From positions 1 to 64,000 of the forward strand of contig JANQQI010000113.1 in NCBI GenBank assembly GCA_028285085.1: a stretch of 64,000 nucleotides of DNA. The letters are read 5' to 3'. The notes below the pieces were generated by a model, which made no database searches, was not told where the DNA came from, and worked only from the letters and a program-made list of their open reading frames with translations. The first letter of the stretch is position 1; each line of letters opens with the position of its first letter. The DNA is from Saprospiraceae bacterium. GTDB taxonomy: Bacteria; Bacteroidota; Bacteroidia; Chitinophagales; Saprospiraceae. The position numbers were made by a program, and so were the translations under genes. Shown in pieces: positions 41,486 through 50,391 of this stretch.

Positions 41486-43402
41486 ATGCCCACCACCAAA
41501 AGTAAACATGCTACGCGCCTAACGGATTTCGATATCGAACTCTTTCGCGCAGGAAAACATTTCAAGCTCTACGAAAAACTAGGCAGCCATATTACAGAAA
41601 TTGATGGCGAAGCTGGTACCTATTTCGCCGTTTGGGCCCCTAGTGCTCAGCAAGTATCGGTGATCGGCGATTTCAATTATTGGAATAAAGACGAACATCC
41701 CCTTTTTCCGCGCTGGGATCAATCCGGTATCTGGGAAGGTTTTATCCCCAATGTAGGGAAAGGGACAATTTATAAATATCATATTCAGGCACCCGATGGG
41801 CGGCACCTTGAGAAAGGTGACCCTTATGCCTTCAGTTGGGAAATTCCGCCGCGTACGGCTTCCGTAGTTTGGGATTTAGATTACAAGTGGAAGGACAGCA
41901 AATGGATGAAAGCGCGCAAAGCTTCAGCCGGACAAATCCAGCCTTACTCTGTCTATGAGGTACACCTCGGCTCCTGGAAAAAGCTTGGACACGAAGGCAA
42001 TCGTTCTTTGACCTACAAAGAGTTGATCAAAGAGCTAGTGCCTTATGTAAAAGATTTGGGCTTCACCCATATCGAGTTCATGCCGATCATGGAGCATCCA
42101 TTTTACGGATCGTGGGGCTATCAAGGAACAGGTTATTTTGCCCCCACGAGTCGCTACGGTAGCCCACAGGATTTTATGGCCTTGGTTGATGCCTTCCACA
42201 AGGCTGAAATTGGTGTCATCCTCGACTGGGTACCATCACACTTCCCGAGCGATGCACATGGTCTGGCGGATTTTGACGGTACGCACCTCTACGATCACGC
42301 TGATCCGCGTAAGGGTTTCCACCCGGATTGGAAAAGCTGCATTTTTAACTACGGTCGCCACGAGGTACGCTCATTCTTGATTAGCAATGCCCTCTTTTGG
42401 CTAGATTGCTACCACGCTGATGGCTTGCGTGTTGATGCCGTAGCTTCCATGCTTTACCTCGATTATTCGCGCAAAGAAGGTGAATGGATCCCTAATGAGT
42501 TTGGGGGACGAGAGAACACTGAAGCTATCGCTTTCCTTAAAGAATTCAACGAAACGGTCTATCGCGAATTCCCGGATGCCGTCACCATTGCAGAGGAATC
42601 AACAAGCTGGACCGGTGTATCACGTCCCACCTATTCCGGCGGATTGGGTTTTGGGCAGAAGTGGATGATGGGCTGGATGCACGATACGCTTGAGTTTTTC
42701 AAAAAAGAACCTATCCACCGTCAATACCACCAGAATGAAATTACTTTCAGCCTGGTATATGCCTTTACCGAAAACTTTATGCTGCCACTATCTCACGATG
42801 AGGTCGTGCACGGTAAGGGAGCCTTGATTTCGCGTATGCCCGGTGATGAGTGGCAACGCTTTGCGAACCTACGTTTGCTTTACGGCCAGATGTTCACTCA
42901 CCCCGGCACACAATTGCTCTTCATGGGTGGCGAATTTGGCCAAACCAGTGAGTGGAACCATGACAAAGGGCTAGAATGGTGGCTGTTGGATTTCCGCTTC
43001 CACAAAGGGGTACAAAACTGGATTCGGGATTTGAACCAGTATTATCGCAACCAACCGGCCATGTACGAGCAACAATTTAGCAACGAAGGCTTCCAATGGA
43101 TCGATTATAGTGATAGCACAAATAATGTCATCATATTTTTGCGGAAAGGCTTACCACCTCGTAAACCCGTATTGATAGTTTGTAATTTCACGCCGGTGGT
43201 TCGAGAGAATTATAAAGTAGGTGTTCCTTTTGCCGGCCAGTGGAAAGAAGTCCTTAATAGTGATCGGGCGACTTACGGTGGTAGTGATGTACAAAATGCA
43301 GAACCATTGACGACCTCTGAAATTAATTATCACGGTCAGCAACATGCATTATTTTTAACCCTAGCACCCCTCGCTATTCAGATTTTTGAGGCGGTGGAAT
43401 AA
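41486..43402 (+). CDS. glgB: 1,4-alpha-glucan branching enzyme
   Basis: 638 aa, typical short GlgB. The CBM48 N-domain (about 35-125) has FAVWAPSAQQVSVIGDFNYW. The GH13 barrel includes HIEFMPIMEHPFYGSWGYQ, the nucleophile Asp in GLRVDAVASML (about 317), the acid/base Glu in AEESTSW (about 370) and LSHDEVVHGKG. It introduces alpha-1,6 branches into the glucan made by GlgE. The gene has its own promoter and terminator and is separated from glgE by the patatin gene. Confidence 0.97.
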   Translation: MPTTKSKHATRLTDFDIELFRAGKHFKLYEKLGSHITEIDGEAGTYFAVWAPSAQQVSVIGDFNYWNKDEHPLFPRWDQSGIWEGFIPNVGKGTIYKYHIQAPDGRHLEKGDPYAFSWEIPPRTASVVWDLDYKWKDSKWMKARKASAGQIQPYSVYEVHLGSWKKLGHEGNRSLTYKELIKELVPYVKDLGFTHIEFMPIMEHPFYGSWGYQGTGYFAPTSRYGSPQDFMALVDAFHKAEIGVILDWVPSHFPSDAHGLADFDGTHLYDHADPRKGFHPDWKSCIFNYGRHEVRSFLISNALFWLDCYHADGLRVDAVASMLYLDYSRKEGEWIPNEFGGRENTEAIAFLKEFNETVYREFPDAVTIAEESTSWTGVSRPTYSGGLGFGQKWMMGWMHDTLEFFKKEPIHRQYHQNEITFSLVYAFTENFMLPLSHDEVVHGKGALISRMPGDEWQRFANLRLLYGQMFTHPGTQLLFMGGEFGQTSEWNHDKGLEWWLLDFRFHKGVQNWIRDLNQYYRNQPAMYEQQFSNEGFQWIDYSDSTNNVIIFLRKGLPPRKPVLIVCNFTPVVRENYKVGVPFAGQWKEVLNSDRATYGGSDVQNAEPLTTSEINYHGQQHALFLTLAPLAIQIFEAVE

Positions 43403-43440
43403 TGCTAAAATTTAGAGCATAACTATCTACATGTATATAA

Positions 43441-43478
43441 AAATGGTTTGAGAAGTAGTTCTCAAACCATTTCTTTTT
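43441..43478 (+). terminator. Intrinsic terminator after glgB
   Basis: The perfect 14-bp stem AAATGGTTTGAGAA / TTCTCAAACCATTT (43441-43454 with 43459-43472) has a GTAG loop and is followed by a T-rich tract. Confidence 0.85.
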
Positions 43479-43966
43479 GTAGCGACCTTCTCTTCTAAAT
43501 GCCTTAGGTACAAATTCGATTTTTTTAATAAGTTACTTATTAAAAAGAGTTAATATTAAAAAAAACATAGCTTTTTTAAACATTATCACTTAATTTAGGG
43601 TTAATCATACGTTCATTTTCAAAATACTATTATCCTCGTATACCTTTCAAACTTGCCTTTAATAGGGTAATAGAATTTCTACTTGTACTTTCGTTATTTA
43701 CTTTTATTCAACTAAATACAGCTATATTCAGTTGAATTAATCCTTGGTAAATAATAAATAGGGTTAACAATAAATATATTTTAAGCTAAGACTTTATTGC
43801 TCCTAGTGTATACCTCGGTAATGCTGAATAAATAATTATTCAGTATGCCAAATGCCTCTGTATCATAGTGTGATCTTTAATTCAATCTCAGTGGCTCGAG
43901 ATTGGGATAATATGTTTATGCCATTAGTATAAAAATCTATTTCCACAACCTTAAAATTTGATTAGT
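43479..43966. other. AT-rich spacer with several palindromes
   Basis: No gene is seen. Inverted repeats include ATTCAACT...AGTTGAAT (43708-43738 area), CTGAATAA...TTATTCAG (43823-43842 area) and AATCTC...GAGATT just before the ATTGGGATAATATGT motif at 43901. These lie upstream of the first of three paralogous surface-protein genes and may be regulatory. Confidence 0.45.
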
Positions 43967-45040
43967 ATGAAAAAGCTAATTTTTTTACTTTTTAGTTTCA
44001 CGCTATTTAGTGCCACAGCCGCTTTGGCGGTTTCTACCTCCTTAAGTGGCCCCAGCAGTACCTGTCCTGGTGGTACTTTGACTTACAGTTTTTCGGCAAC
44101 CACTCAGAGTTCTACTTTATTTCCGATATCCTTTGTACGGATTCGCGTCACGGGGACTGGAAACACACTATTTGCTACTGCCAATGCGGCTAACGGCTCC
44201 GTCTGTACGACTGTCAACCCAACAACTGTTATTTGCAGTAATGGTGCAGTAGCCGGAAGTGGGGTCTCAGGCACAGCCTTCGCTACTTGGGCGACTAATG
44301 GATCAATTATTTTAGAAGCATTTAATGGCGGTGGATCTGTCACTTCTTCAAAAACAATTAATGTCAATGCTACCGCTCCAACCCCCGGTTCGATTACCAT
44401 TGGCGGGGCTTCTCCGGTAAATACTATTGAAACTTTTGCTTATTCAGCCCTAACCAATCCATTCTCACATACACTAACGAATACAACCTGGAGTATTTCG
44501 CCCACCTTTGGTTTTACGCTTACTGCACCAAATCAAAATTCCCGGCTTATTAATTTTAATACCGAAGGCAATTACACTATTACTGTGAGCGGAACGGTAA
44601 TTACGCCTTGCGGAAATTCGGCGACACGGACGAGTTCGCGTATCATTGTAGTCGATAATGATGAAGCACCACAACCCCTTATCGCTGATGATGGTCCAAT
44701 TGTAGCCGACACCGATCGAGCCAATCCAAATGATACCTCGGCAGATTTGGTTGTACCAACGCCTTTAGCTCCTACTGGCTCGGAAGCACAAATCACACCT
44801 ACCCGATTGGCTCCTAATCCGGTACAGAGCAATCAAATGTTGCAAGTGACTTTATCCGATGAATTTGTAGATGGCAATGTTCAAGCTCAAATTTTTGATA
44901 GCAATGGTCGCCTAATGAAGGTGTTACCTTTGCGTGGTAAAACCGCAGAAATTGCTGTTAATGAATTTTCTGCGGGATGGTACATTTTGCGCTTAAGCAA
45001 TTCTACTGAGTCCGAAACGATTAAATTTATTGTCAAATAA
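43967..45040 (+). CDS. T9SS-secreted surface protein, paralogue 1 of 3
   Basis: 357 aa from the ATG at 43967. Signal peptide MKKLIFLLFSFTLFSATAALA, then a beta-rich domain (about 25-240) with STSLSGPSSTCPGG, a VNTIETFAYSALTNPFSHTL block, WSISPTFGFT and an EGNYTITVSGTV strand. A Cys pair sits in each half. An acidic Asp/Pro linker (DNDEAPQPLIADDGP) leads to a type A T9SS sorting domain (LAPNPVQSNQ to TIKFIVK). The fold looks PKD/Ig-like. The function is unknown; three tandem copies suggest a surface coat, filament or adhesin family. Confidence 0.87.
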   Translation: MKKLIFLLFSFTLFSATAALAVSTSLSGPSSTCPGGTLTYSFSATTQSSTLFPISFVRIRVTGTGNTLFATANAANGSVCTTVNPTTVICSNGAVAGSGVSGTAFATWATNGSIILEAFNGGGSVTSSKTINVNATAPTPGSITIGGASPVNTIETFAYSALTNPFSHTLTNTTWSISPTFGFTLTAPNQNSRLINFNTEGNYTITVSGTVITPCGNSATRTSSRIIVVDNDEAPQPLIADDGPIVADTDRANPNDTSADLVVPTPLAPTGSEAQITPTRLAPNPVQSNQMLQVTLSDEFVDGNVQAQIFDSNGRLMKVLPLRGKTAEIAVNEFSAGWYILRLSNSTESETIKFIVK

Positions 45041-45051
45041 AACACAACTGC

Positions 45052-45090
45052 ATATCCGGCAATCGCATTTTTGTGATTGTCGGATATTTT
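45052..45090 (+). terminator. Intrinsic terminator after paralogue 1
   Basis: A 13-bp stem ATATCCGGCAATC / GATTGTCGGATAT (one G-T wobble) is followed by TTT. Confidence 0.75.
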
Positions 45091-45452
45091 ATCTGATGTT
45101 ATTAAAATTATTTAGACCAAGCTATTGCTTTATTAAAATTCTACCACTATTTTAGCAAATATTCTAACCGCCACTACAATTATAATTTTCTATCCTCTTT
45201 GCGATTATTTTAAAAGTAGATCAATAATCTATTGAAAATTACTTTTAACTGAATTCATGCCATGTGTATACCTGAAGTTGGTGCTTAAATTAAGCAAAGC
45301 ATCCTGACAATTAATTACCAACTCTTTTTGCTAATAATTATTAATTCGAATTTTCGAACTAATAAGCATGTACCCCTAATAGAAAATAATTCTCATTGGG
45401 ATGAGTAAAATATGTACAAAAGCAAAATAAAGAGTTCAAGAGTTACTAATTA

Positions 45453-45474
45453 TTTTCAAACTTCAAATCTATTT
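45453..45474 (+). repeat. Conserved 22-bp leader block, copy 1
   Basis: TTTTCAAACTTCAAATCTATTT ends 3 nt before the ATG of paralogue 2 and is identical to 46865-46886. The position points to a role in translation initiation or mRNA control. Confidence 0.7.
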
Positions 45475-45477
45475 CAC

Positions 45478-46539
45478 ATGAAAAGAGTTTTATTGTTCTT
45501 AATTGTAGCACTATCATTAAATTCAAATGATAGCTTTGCCCTTTCTGCTTTTTTAAGCGGTCCTGATGTTGTTTGTCCAGCTCCTGCCACCTCCACTTAT
45601 GCAGTAGCAGGTTTAACCAATGGTTTATCGACCTTACAAAAAATTCAAATTTCCGTACAAGGAACGGGGAATTTAGTAACGGCTACGCCAGTTGATGGAG
45701 AATCCGTTTGCACCCAGCTAAGTGCGACCTTGGTCGAATGCCGAAATCTGGTCAATGGTGGATCGGATGTATTTGCAACCGCTACAGCATCCTGGTCTAG
45801 CACGGGAAGTATTACCGTTGAAGTATTTAATGGCAACGGTAATGTGCGGGCTACAGAAACCATCAATGTCACTTTCGACACCGCTCCGGGTAGCCTTTTC
45901 ATTGGAGGTCCTTCTCCGGTAAATACTATCGAAACGTTTACTTATTCAGCGCTGACCAATCCGCTATCGCATAATTTAACCAATACGAGCTGGAGCATTT
46001 CGCCAACCTTCGGTTACACCGTTACCGCACCAGATCAAAATTCGAGATCAATTAATTTTGATATCGAAGGAAATTATACGATTACGGTCACCGGAACGGT
46101 CACTACGCCTTGTGGTAATGCAATTACTCGTACGGCAAGCAGGGTAATTGTAGTCGACGATGACGATGCCCCAATTCCATTTATGGAGACCGATGGCCCG
46201 ATAATCGCCGAAAATGACCGACAAATACAGGGAGCGGATCAACAATTAATTTCACCAAATTCCCAGCCACTAGTTAATGCCGATACAAATTTGGCTAGCG
46301 CACGTCTATTTCCCAACCCCGTAGAAAAAAATCAAAACATACAGGTTATCCTCTCCGATGAATTTACGGCAGAGAATACATTAGCCCAATTCTTTGATAG
46401 CAACGGTCGTTTAATGAAGTATGTATCCTTACGTGATAAAGTAACGGATATTGCTCTTGATAATTTTCCAACAGGATGGTATGTTTTACGCCTAGTTAAT
46501 TCGAATCAATCAGAGACAATTAAATTCGTTGTAAAATAA
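45478..46539 (+). CDS. T9SS-secreted surface protein, paralogue 2 of 3
   Basis: 353 aa from the ATG at 45478; the upstream ATG at 45412 is rejected because it would place a conserved leader block inside the coding region and bury the signal peptide MKRVLLFLIVALSLNSNDSFA. The beta-rich domain opens LSAFLSGPDVVCPAPATSTYAVAGL and repeats the VNTIETFTYSALTNP and WSISPTFGYTVTAP blocks of paralogue 1. It has the same DDDAPIPF linker and a type A sorting domain (LFPNPVEKNQ to TIKFVVK). It is closer to paralogue 3 than to 1 at the N-terminus, but shares the sorting domain details (FDSNGRLMK) with 1. Confidence 0.88.
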   Translation: MKRVLLFLIVALSLNSNDSFALSAFLSGPDVVCPAPATSTYAVAGLTNGLSTLQKIQISVQGTGNLVTATPVDGESVCTQLSATLVECRNLVNGGSDVFATATASWSSTGSITVEVFNGNGNVRATETINVTFDTAPGSLFIGGPSPVNTIETFTYSALTNPLSHNLTNTSWSISPTFGYTVTAPDQNSRSINFDIEGNYTITVTGTVTTPCGNAITRTASRVIVVDDDDAPIPFMETDGPIIAENDRQIQGADQQLISPNSQPLVNADTNLASARLFPNPVEKNQNIQVILSDEFTAENTLAQFFDSNGRLMKYVSLRDKVTDIALDNFPTGWYVLRLVNSNQSETIKFVVK

Positions 46540-46670
46540 ATTATTCAATAATTGCATTTCTATGTTCGTTAACGAATATTCTCAATTTTAAAAATGCATT
46601 TTCAATCACTTACAATTTAATTTAGGGTCTATTTATTTATATCTCAATATAGCTTTTCGTTTCATCTAAG

Positions 46671-46693
46671 TATACTGACAATTAATTCTCAAA
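46671..46693 (+). repeat. 23-bp dispersed repeat, copy 1 (TATACTGACAATTAATTCTCAAA)
   Basis: An exact copy occurs on the minus strand at 61337-61359, and its 13-bp core CTGACAATTAATT recurs at 45304-45316. Two of the copies lie about 170-220 bp upstream of paralogues 2 and 3. Confidence 0.7.
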
Positions 46694-46864
46694 CTCCTTT
46701 TGTATTTGTCAATTAATTTGATTTTCTCAAATTAATTATTGTGTTTCATTTTCAATAGATAGCATTATTGAAAATCAGGATTATTTATTCCAAACTAAAG
46801 GATTTCAGGTTGGAATGGGCAAGTTATGTCCTCAAGTGAAAGGAGCGTTTTCTATTGTCAACTT

Positions 46865-46886
46865 TTTTCAAACTTCAAATCTATTT
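46865..46886 (+). repeat. Conserved 22-bp leader block, copy 2
   Basis: Identical to 45453-45474; ends 3 nt before the ATG of paralogue 3. Confidence 0.7.
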
Positions 46887-46889
46887 TCT

Positions 46890-47954
46890 ATGAAAAAGTT
46901 TTTATTTGTTTTAACGATGTTACTTTGCTTTGGATGGCAAAACGGTAATGCTCTTTCGGCCTTTTTAAGTGGGCCGGAAGTCGTATGTCCCGTTCCTGCC
47001 ACCTCTACTTATTCCGTAGCGGGTTTGACGGATGCACCGGGTCTGGTCAACGTTGAAAAAATTCGGATCAGAGTTTTGGGAACGGGCAATGGCGTGACAG
47101 CCATTGGAGCTACTCCTACCTCAACTTGTACTCAAATTGCCGGAAATGAAGTTGAATGTGTCAGCACAACTTCAGAAGTCTTTGCTCTGGCGACAGCATC
47201 TTGGGTGAGTCCGGGTAGCATTGTTGTCAATGTATTTAATAGTAGCGGAAATATAGCCTCCTCTACTTTGCTAAATACTAGCTTTGATACTTCTCCTGGC
47301 AATATTGTCTTAGGTGGCAATTCGGTTATTAATACACTGGAAAGTTTTGCCTATACGGCTGTTACACGGCCCTTTTCGCATACGTTGACAAATACCAGCT
47401 GGAGTATCTCACCGACCTTCGGCTATACCGTCACCGCTCCCAATCCCAACGAGCGGATATTTGACTTCAATACCGAAGGCATCTACACGATTACGGTCAC
47501 CGGAACCGTCACGACGACCTGTGGTAATACCGCGACGCGAACCACAACACGGACGATCACCGTCAGCGATGATGACGCCCCCATCCCTTTCCAAGAACAA
47601 GATGGACCAATGTTATCCGCAGAGCGTAAGGCCAGCAGTGAGGATGGTTTACTGGGGGTTGAGCTTACAGAATTATCGCCCACTCAATCGCACGATCTAG
47701 AAATAACTGCTAGTGTATTGAGTCCAAATCCAGTCAAGGTGGGTCAACAAATGCAAATTCAACTTGGCAGTCAATTTCAGCAGGAAATGTCTACTATCAA
47801 TATATTCAACACACAGGGGCAATTAGTCAAAACCTTTGTGCAGCGCGATGCGATGGCCGACTTTTCAACTGCAGAATTAAGTGAAGGTATTTACTTCCTA
47901 CGAATTTCAAACAGCCAAGACTCGGAGACGATCCAATTTGTAGTGACGCGCTAA
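46890..47954 (+). CDS. T9SS-secreted surface protein, paralogue 3 of 3
   Basis: 354 aa from the ATG at 46890, chosen for the same reasons as paralogue 2. Signal peptide MKKFLFVLTMLLCFGWQNGNA. The domain begins LSAFLSGPEVVCPVPATSTYSVAGL and retains WSISPTFGYTVTAP and TGTVTTTCGNTATR. The linker (DDDAPIPFQEQDGP) and a type A sorting domain (LSPNPVKVGQ to TIQFVVTR) follow. GC content is higher in its second half than in the first copy. A terminator hairpin lies at 48069. Confidence 0.88.
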   Translation: MKKFLFVLTMLLCFGWQNGNALSAFLSGPEVVCPVPATSTYSVAGLTDAPGLVNVEKIRIRVLGTGNGVTAIGATPTSTCTQIAGNEVECVSTTSEVFALATASWVSPGSIVVNVFNSSGNIASSTLLNTSFDTSPGNIVLGGNSVINTLESFAYTAVTRPFSHTLTNTSWSISPTFGYTVTAPNPNERIFDFNTEGIYTITVTGTVTTTCGNTATRTTTRTITVSDDDAPIPFQEQDGPMLSAERKASSEDGLLGVELTELSPTQSHDLEITASVLSPNPVKVGQQMQIQLGSQFQQEMSTINIFNTQGQLVKTFVQRDAMADFSTAELSEGIYFLRISNSQDSETIQFVVTR

Positions 47955-48068
47955 GGCCTCACAACCAAAATTCAAATTGCATGTTTATTTATTGTGTTTC
48001 ACTGTCTCAGATTGATTCTACTGGTGACAAAACAAAATTTAGGCATGCTTAGAAAAAATGCCTATTTT

Positions 48069-48110
48069 AATCCTGCTTACCAGTCATGAGGCTGGCGAGC
48101 AGGATTTTGT
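48069..48110 (+). terminator. Intrinsic terminator after paralogue 3
   Basis: A 15-bp near-perfect stem AATCCTGCTTACCAG / CTGGCGAGCAGGATT with an 8-nt loop is followed by TTT. Confidence 0.7.
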
Positions 48111-48137
48111 ATAAAAATGGATGAAAAATAAATTGCT

Positions 48138-49772
48138 ATGAACTCGCGACTATTACACATCGGTTGGGCGGTGCTCTCCGGTATCCTCTTGGGACTTGCG
48201 GCCCTCTTCCCTCCAGCCGTTATTTTATTATTCGTGGCGGTAGTGCCTTTGCTGGAAATCAAGAATGATATTGTTAAAAATAAAGGCAAAAAGCGCAGTT
48301 TCTTTTTGTACAGCACCTTGGCCTTCTTTGTCTATCACCTAATTGGTGGCAATTGGATGCTAGCGCTCGGTGCGGGTAAGATGAGCCTGGCCTTTTTCAT
48401 CAACAGTTTAATTTTAAGCACCTTCGTATTTGGAGCGATTGTCGTTCATCAGCGCTGGAATCGCTGGCTGGGTGATATTTTTTTCATCGCAGGTTGGATC
48501 GCCTTTGAATACTTGCATCTCAATTGGGAATTGTCTTTTCCGATCCTGATGAACGGTCATCATCTCGCCGTTTTTCCCCAATTGATCCAATGGTATACCT
48601 TCACCGGTATTCTGGGGGGGACACTTTGGGTATTAGGGGTTAATGTCTTGCTGTCACAACTTTTCTCGGAACGTCGGCAATGGAAAGAGCGTACATTTTG
48701 GCAAGCGCAGCGCAGCCGCTGGTTGACTACATTGGCCGTACTATTCTTGCCCATTCTCATTTCTGTGGTACAATACAGTACTTATAATGATTCGGGCGAA
48801 GAAGTTGAAGTGGTCAGTTTACATTCCGACCTCGACTGTTATAACACCAAATATCGGCTTAATCAGGGAGAACTAGTCAGTGCTTACTGGAATGCCACCA
48901 AAGATGCACTGACGCCCTTCACACGCCTGATCCTGTGGCCGGAAAGTGCGATCACGGATTTTGGCTGGGTCGAAGGCCTGGATAATTCCGAATTGGTGGC
49001 TCAATTACGGGATTCAATTCGCGCTTACTGCCCGGCCGATTTGGTTACCGGCGGTATTATCTACGAGCTTTTCGCCAACGGAAATCCTCCCAATCGACCA
49101 GCGACCGTCGGTTATTCGCCCGAAATCAATCAATCCTTTTACACCTATACCATGGCGATGCAAATTCGCAACAAAAGCAATGAAGTCTCCATGCGTACCA
49201 AGAAAAAGCTGGTGCCATTTGAAGAAACCATCCCCTACCCCAGTCTACTCTCTGGTGTTCATAAGCTAGCGGGTTCTCTCGGGGGCTTTACGTTTTCTCC
49301 AAAAAAGCGTGATGCTAAATACATGGAACTCCCCGAAGGGATTCGTACCATCCCTCTGATTTGTTATGAATCCGCCTACGGTGCCTTCACCGCAGATGCC
49401 GTCCGGAAGCGGAATCTCAATCTGCTCACCGTCATGCTCAATGAAGGCTGGTATAGTAATATTGCCGGTGCCAAGCAACTCCTCAACGCCTCGGTGGCGC
49501 GCGCCATCGAGAATCGAAAATCCGTACTCCGTTCCTCTAATCGTGGTGTCAGTGCTTTGATCAATCCACGCGGCGAGATCGTCGAGCAGGTCGATGAATT
49601 CAAATCGGCAGCTATTCGTCGAAAAGTTCAGCTAAACGAAGATCAAACACCTTACATGGTTATTGGAGACTGGTTGGGTTGGTTGAGCTTCTTGGCGATG
49701 CCTATTACCTTGGGGGGAGCACTGCTAAGACGCCCGCAAGTAAAACCTCAGCAGAAAAAAAGGAAAAGGTAA
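48138..49772 (+). CDS. lnt: Apolipoprotein N-acyltransferase
   Basis: 544 aa. About six N-terminal membrane segments (residues 8-190) plus one at the C-terminus (WLGWLSFLAMPITLGGAL) surround a periplasmic nitrilase-type domain. The catalytic triad is visible: Glu in ILWPESA (about 268), Lys in TKKKLVPFEE (about 356) and Cys in LICYESAYG (about 409). It transfers the third acyl chain to the N-terminal Cys of lipoproteins. The C-terminal tail is basic (KPQQKKRKR). It lies after the surface-protein array but has a terminator between. Confidence 0.95.
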   Translation: MNSRLLHIGWAVLSGILLGLAALFPPAVILLFVAVVPLLEIKNDIVKNKGKKRSFFLYSTLAFFVYHLIGGNWMLALGAGKMSLAFFINSLILSTFVFGAIVVHQRWNRWLGDIFFIAGWIAFEYLHLNWELSFPILMNGHHLAVFPQLIQWYTFTGILGGTLWVLGVNVLLSQLFSERRQWKERTFWQAQRSRWLTTLAVLFLPILISVVQYSTYNDSGEEVEVVSLHSDLDCYNTKYRLNQGELVSAYWNATKDALTPFTRLILWPESAITDFGWVEGLDNSELVAQLRDSIRAYCPADLVTGGIIYELFANGNPPNRPATVGYSPEINQSFYTYTMAMQIRNKSNEVSMRTKKKLVPFEETIPYPSLLSGVHKLAGSLGGFTFSPKKRDAKYMELPEGIRTIPLICYESAYGAFTADAVRKRNLNLLTVMLNEGWYSNIAGAKQLLNASVARAIENRKSVLRSSNRGVSALINPRGEIVEQVDEFKSAAIRRKVQLNEDQTPYMVIGDWLGWLSFLAMPITLGGALLRRPQVKPQQKKRKR

Positions 49773-49908
49773 AAGCCGGAGCGACTTCAAGTCCATCAAG
49801 AGTAAGTAACGACCTCTGCTCTAAACAGCAAATCAAGAAAACGGACTGATAAATTTTAAAAATAAATCAGACAAGAAGGTGATCACTATCGCCTTAAATG
49901 ATTTGCTT

Positions 49909-49978
49909 TTCGTAGAGAGAAGAAATTAGCAAGGCTTTGCAAATCAGCCTTTTAGCTAATCACAGTTCTTTCTACGAA
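49909..49978. repeat. 70-nt imperfect inverted repeat / long hairpin
   Basis: The outer arms TTCGTAGAGAGAA / TTCTTTCTACGAA (one wobble) enclose inner arms TTAGCAAGGCT / AGCCTT-TTA-GCTAA with a 3-nt bulge. It lies between the end of lnt and the end of the leftward peptide gene, so it could terminate either or form a stable RNA. Confidence 0.6.
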
Positions 49979-50103
49979 CCTGATTATCAACAACATAAGC
50001 GAGAGTACGAAGGCTTATCCGGGTTTCACCCCAAGCATTTTTTTGCCTATATTTAGCGTATAGTTTATCTATAACTACCTCCGCTCTCTCATTTATAAAA
50101 AAT

Positions 50104-50241
50104 CTACATGCTGTCGACATCAACGATCACGATCGTTGTATCGGCATCTGTAGTTGTATCCGTTCCACCTTTAATTTGTGCTTGCTGTTGTGCATTAAGT
50201 ACAACCAGCTTATCGTTGTGTATGAGTTTCAAAATATCCAT
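50104..50241 (-). CDS. Double-glycine-leader RiPP-like precursor with Thr/Asp-rich core
   Basis: A 45-aa peptide missing from the ORF track. The leader MDILKLIHNDKLVVLNAQQQ continues to AQIKGG (Gly-Gly at 25-26), matching the pattern of Bacteroidota double-glycine leaders: basic/hydrophobic N-terminus, L-x-A-Q-Q helix, I-K-G-G. The core TDTTTDADTTIVIVDVDSM has no Cys, six Thr and five Asp, so it is not a lanthipeptide; Thr with Asp recalls graspetides (ester-linked peptides), but no grasp ligase of that type is next to it. It is divergent from the 50392 helical protein, with 150 bp between the starts. No modifying enzyme is seen nearby. Confidence 0.72.
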   Translation of the reverse strand: MDILKLIHNDKLVVLNAQQQAQIKGGTDTTTDADTTIVIVDVDSM

Positions 50242-50391
50242 AAAGTTATTATCTTATGGGATTGAAATTAGAGATTCGCTTCGATAGCTAGGCAGGGAAA
50301 GGGCGACTTCCATCGCCATTGATTTGAGGCATTTCAAACCAACAAATACCAACAAGTCTCTTATTATCAAACAGTTAGCACTTTCTAGGGT

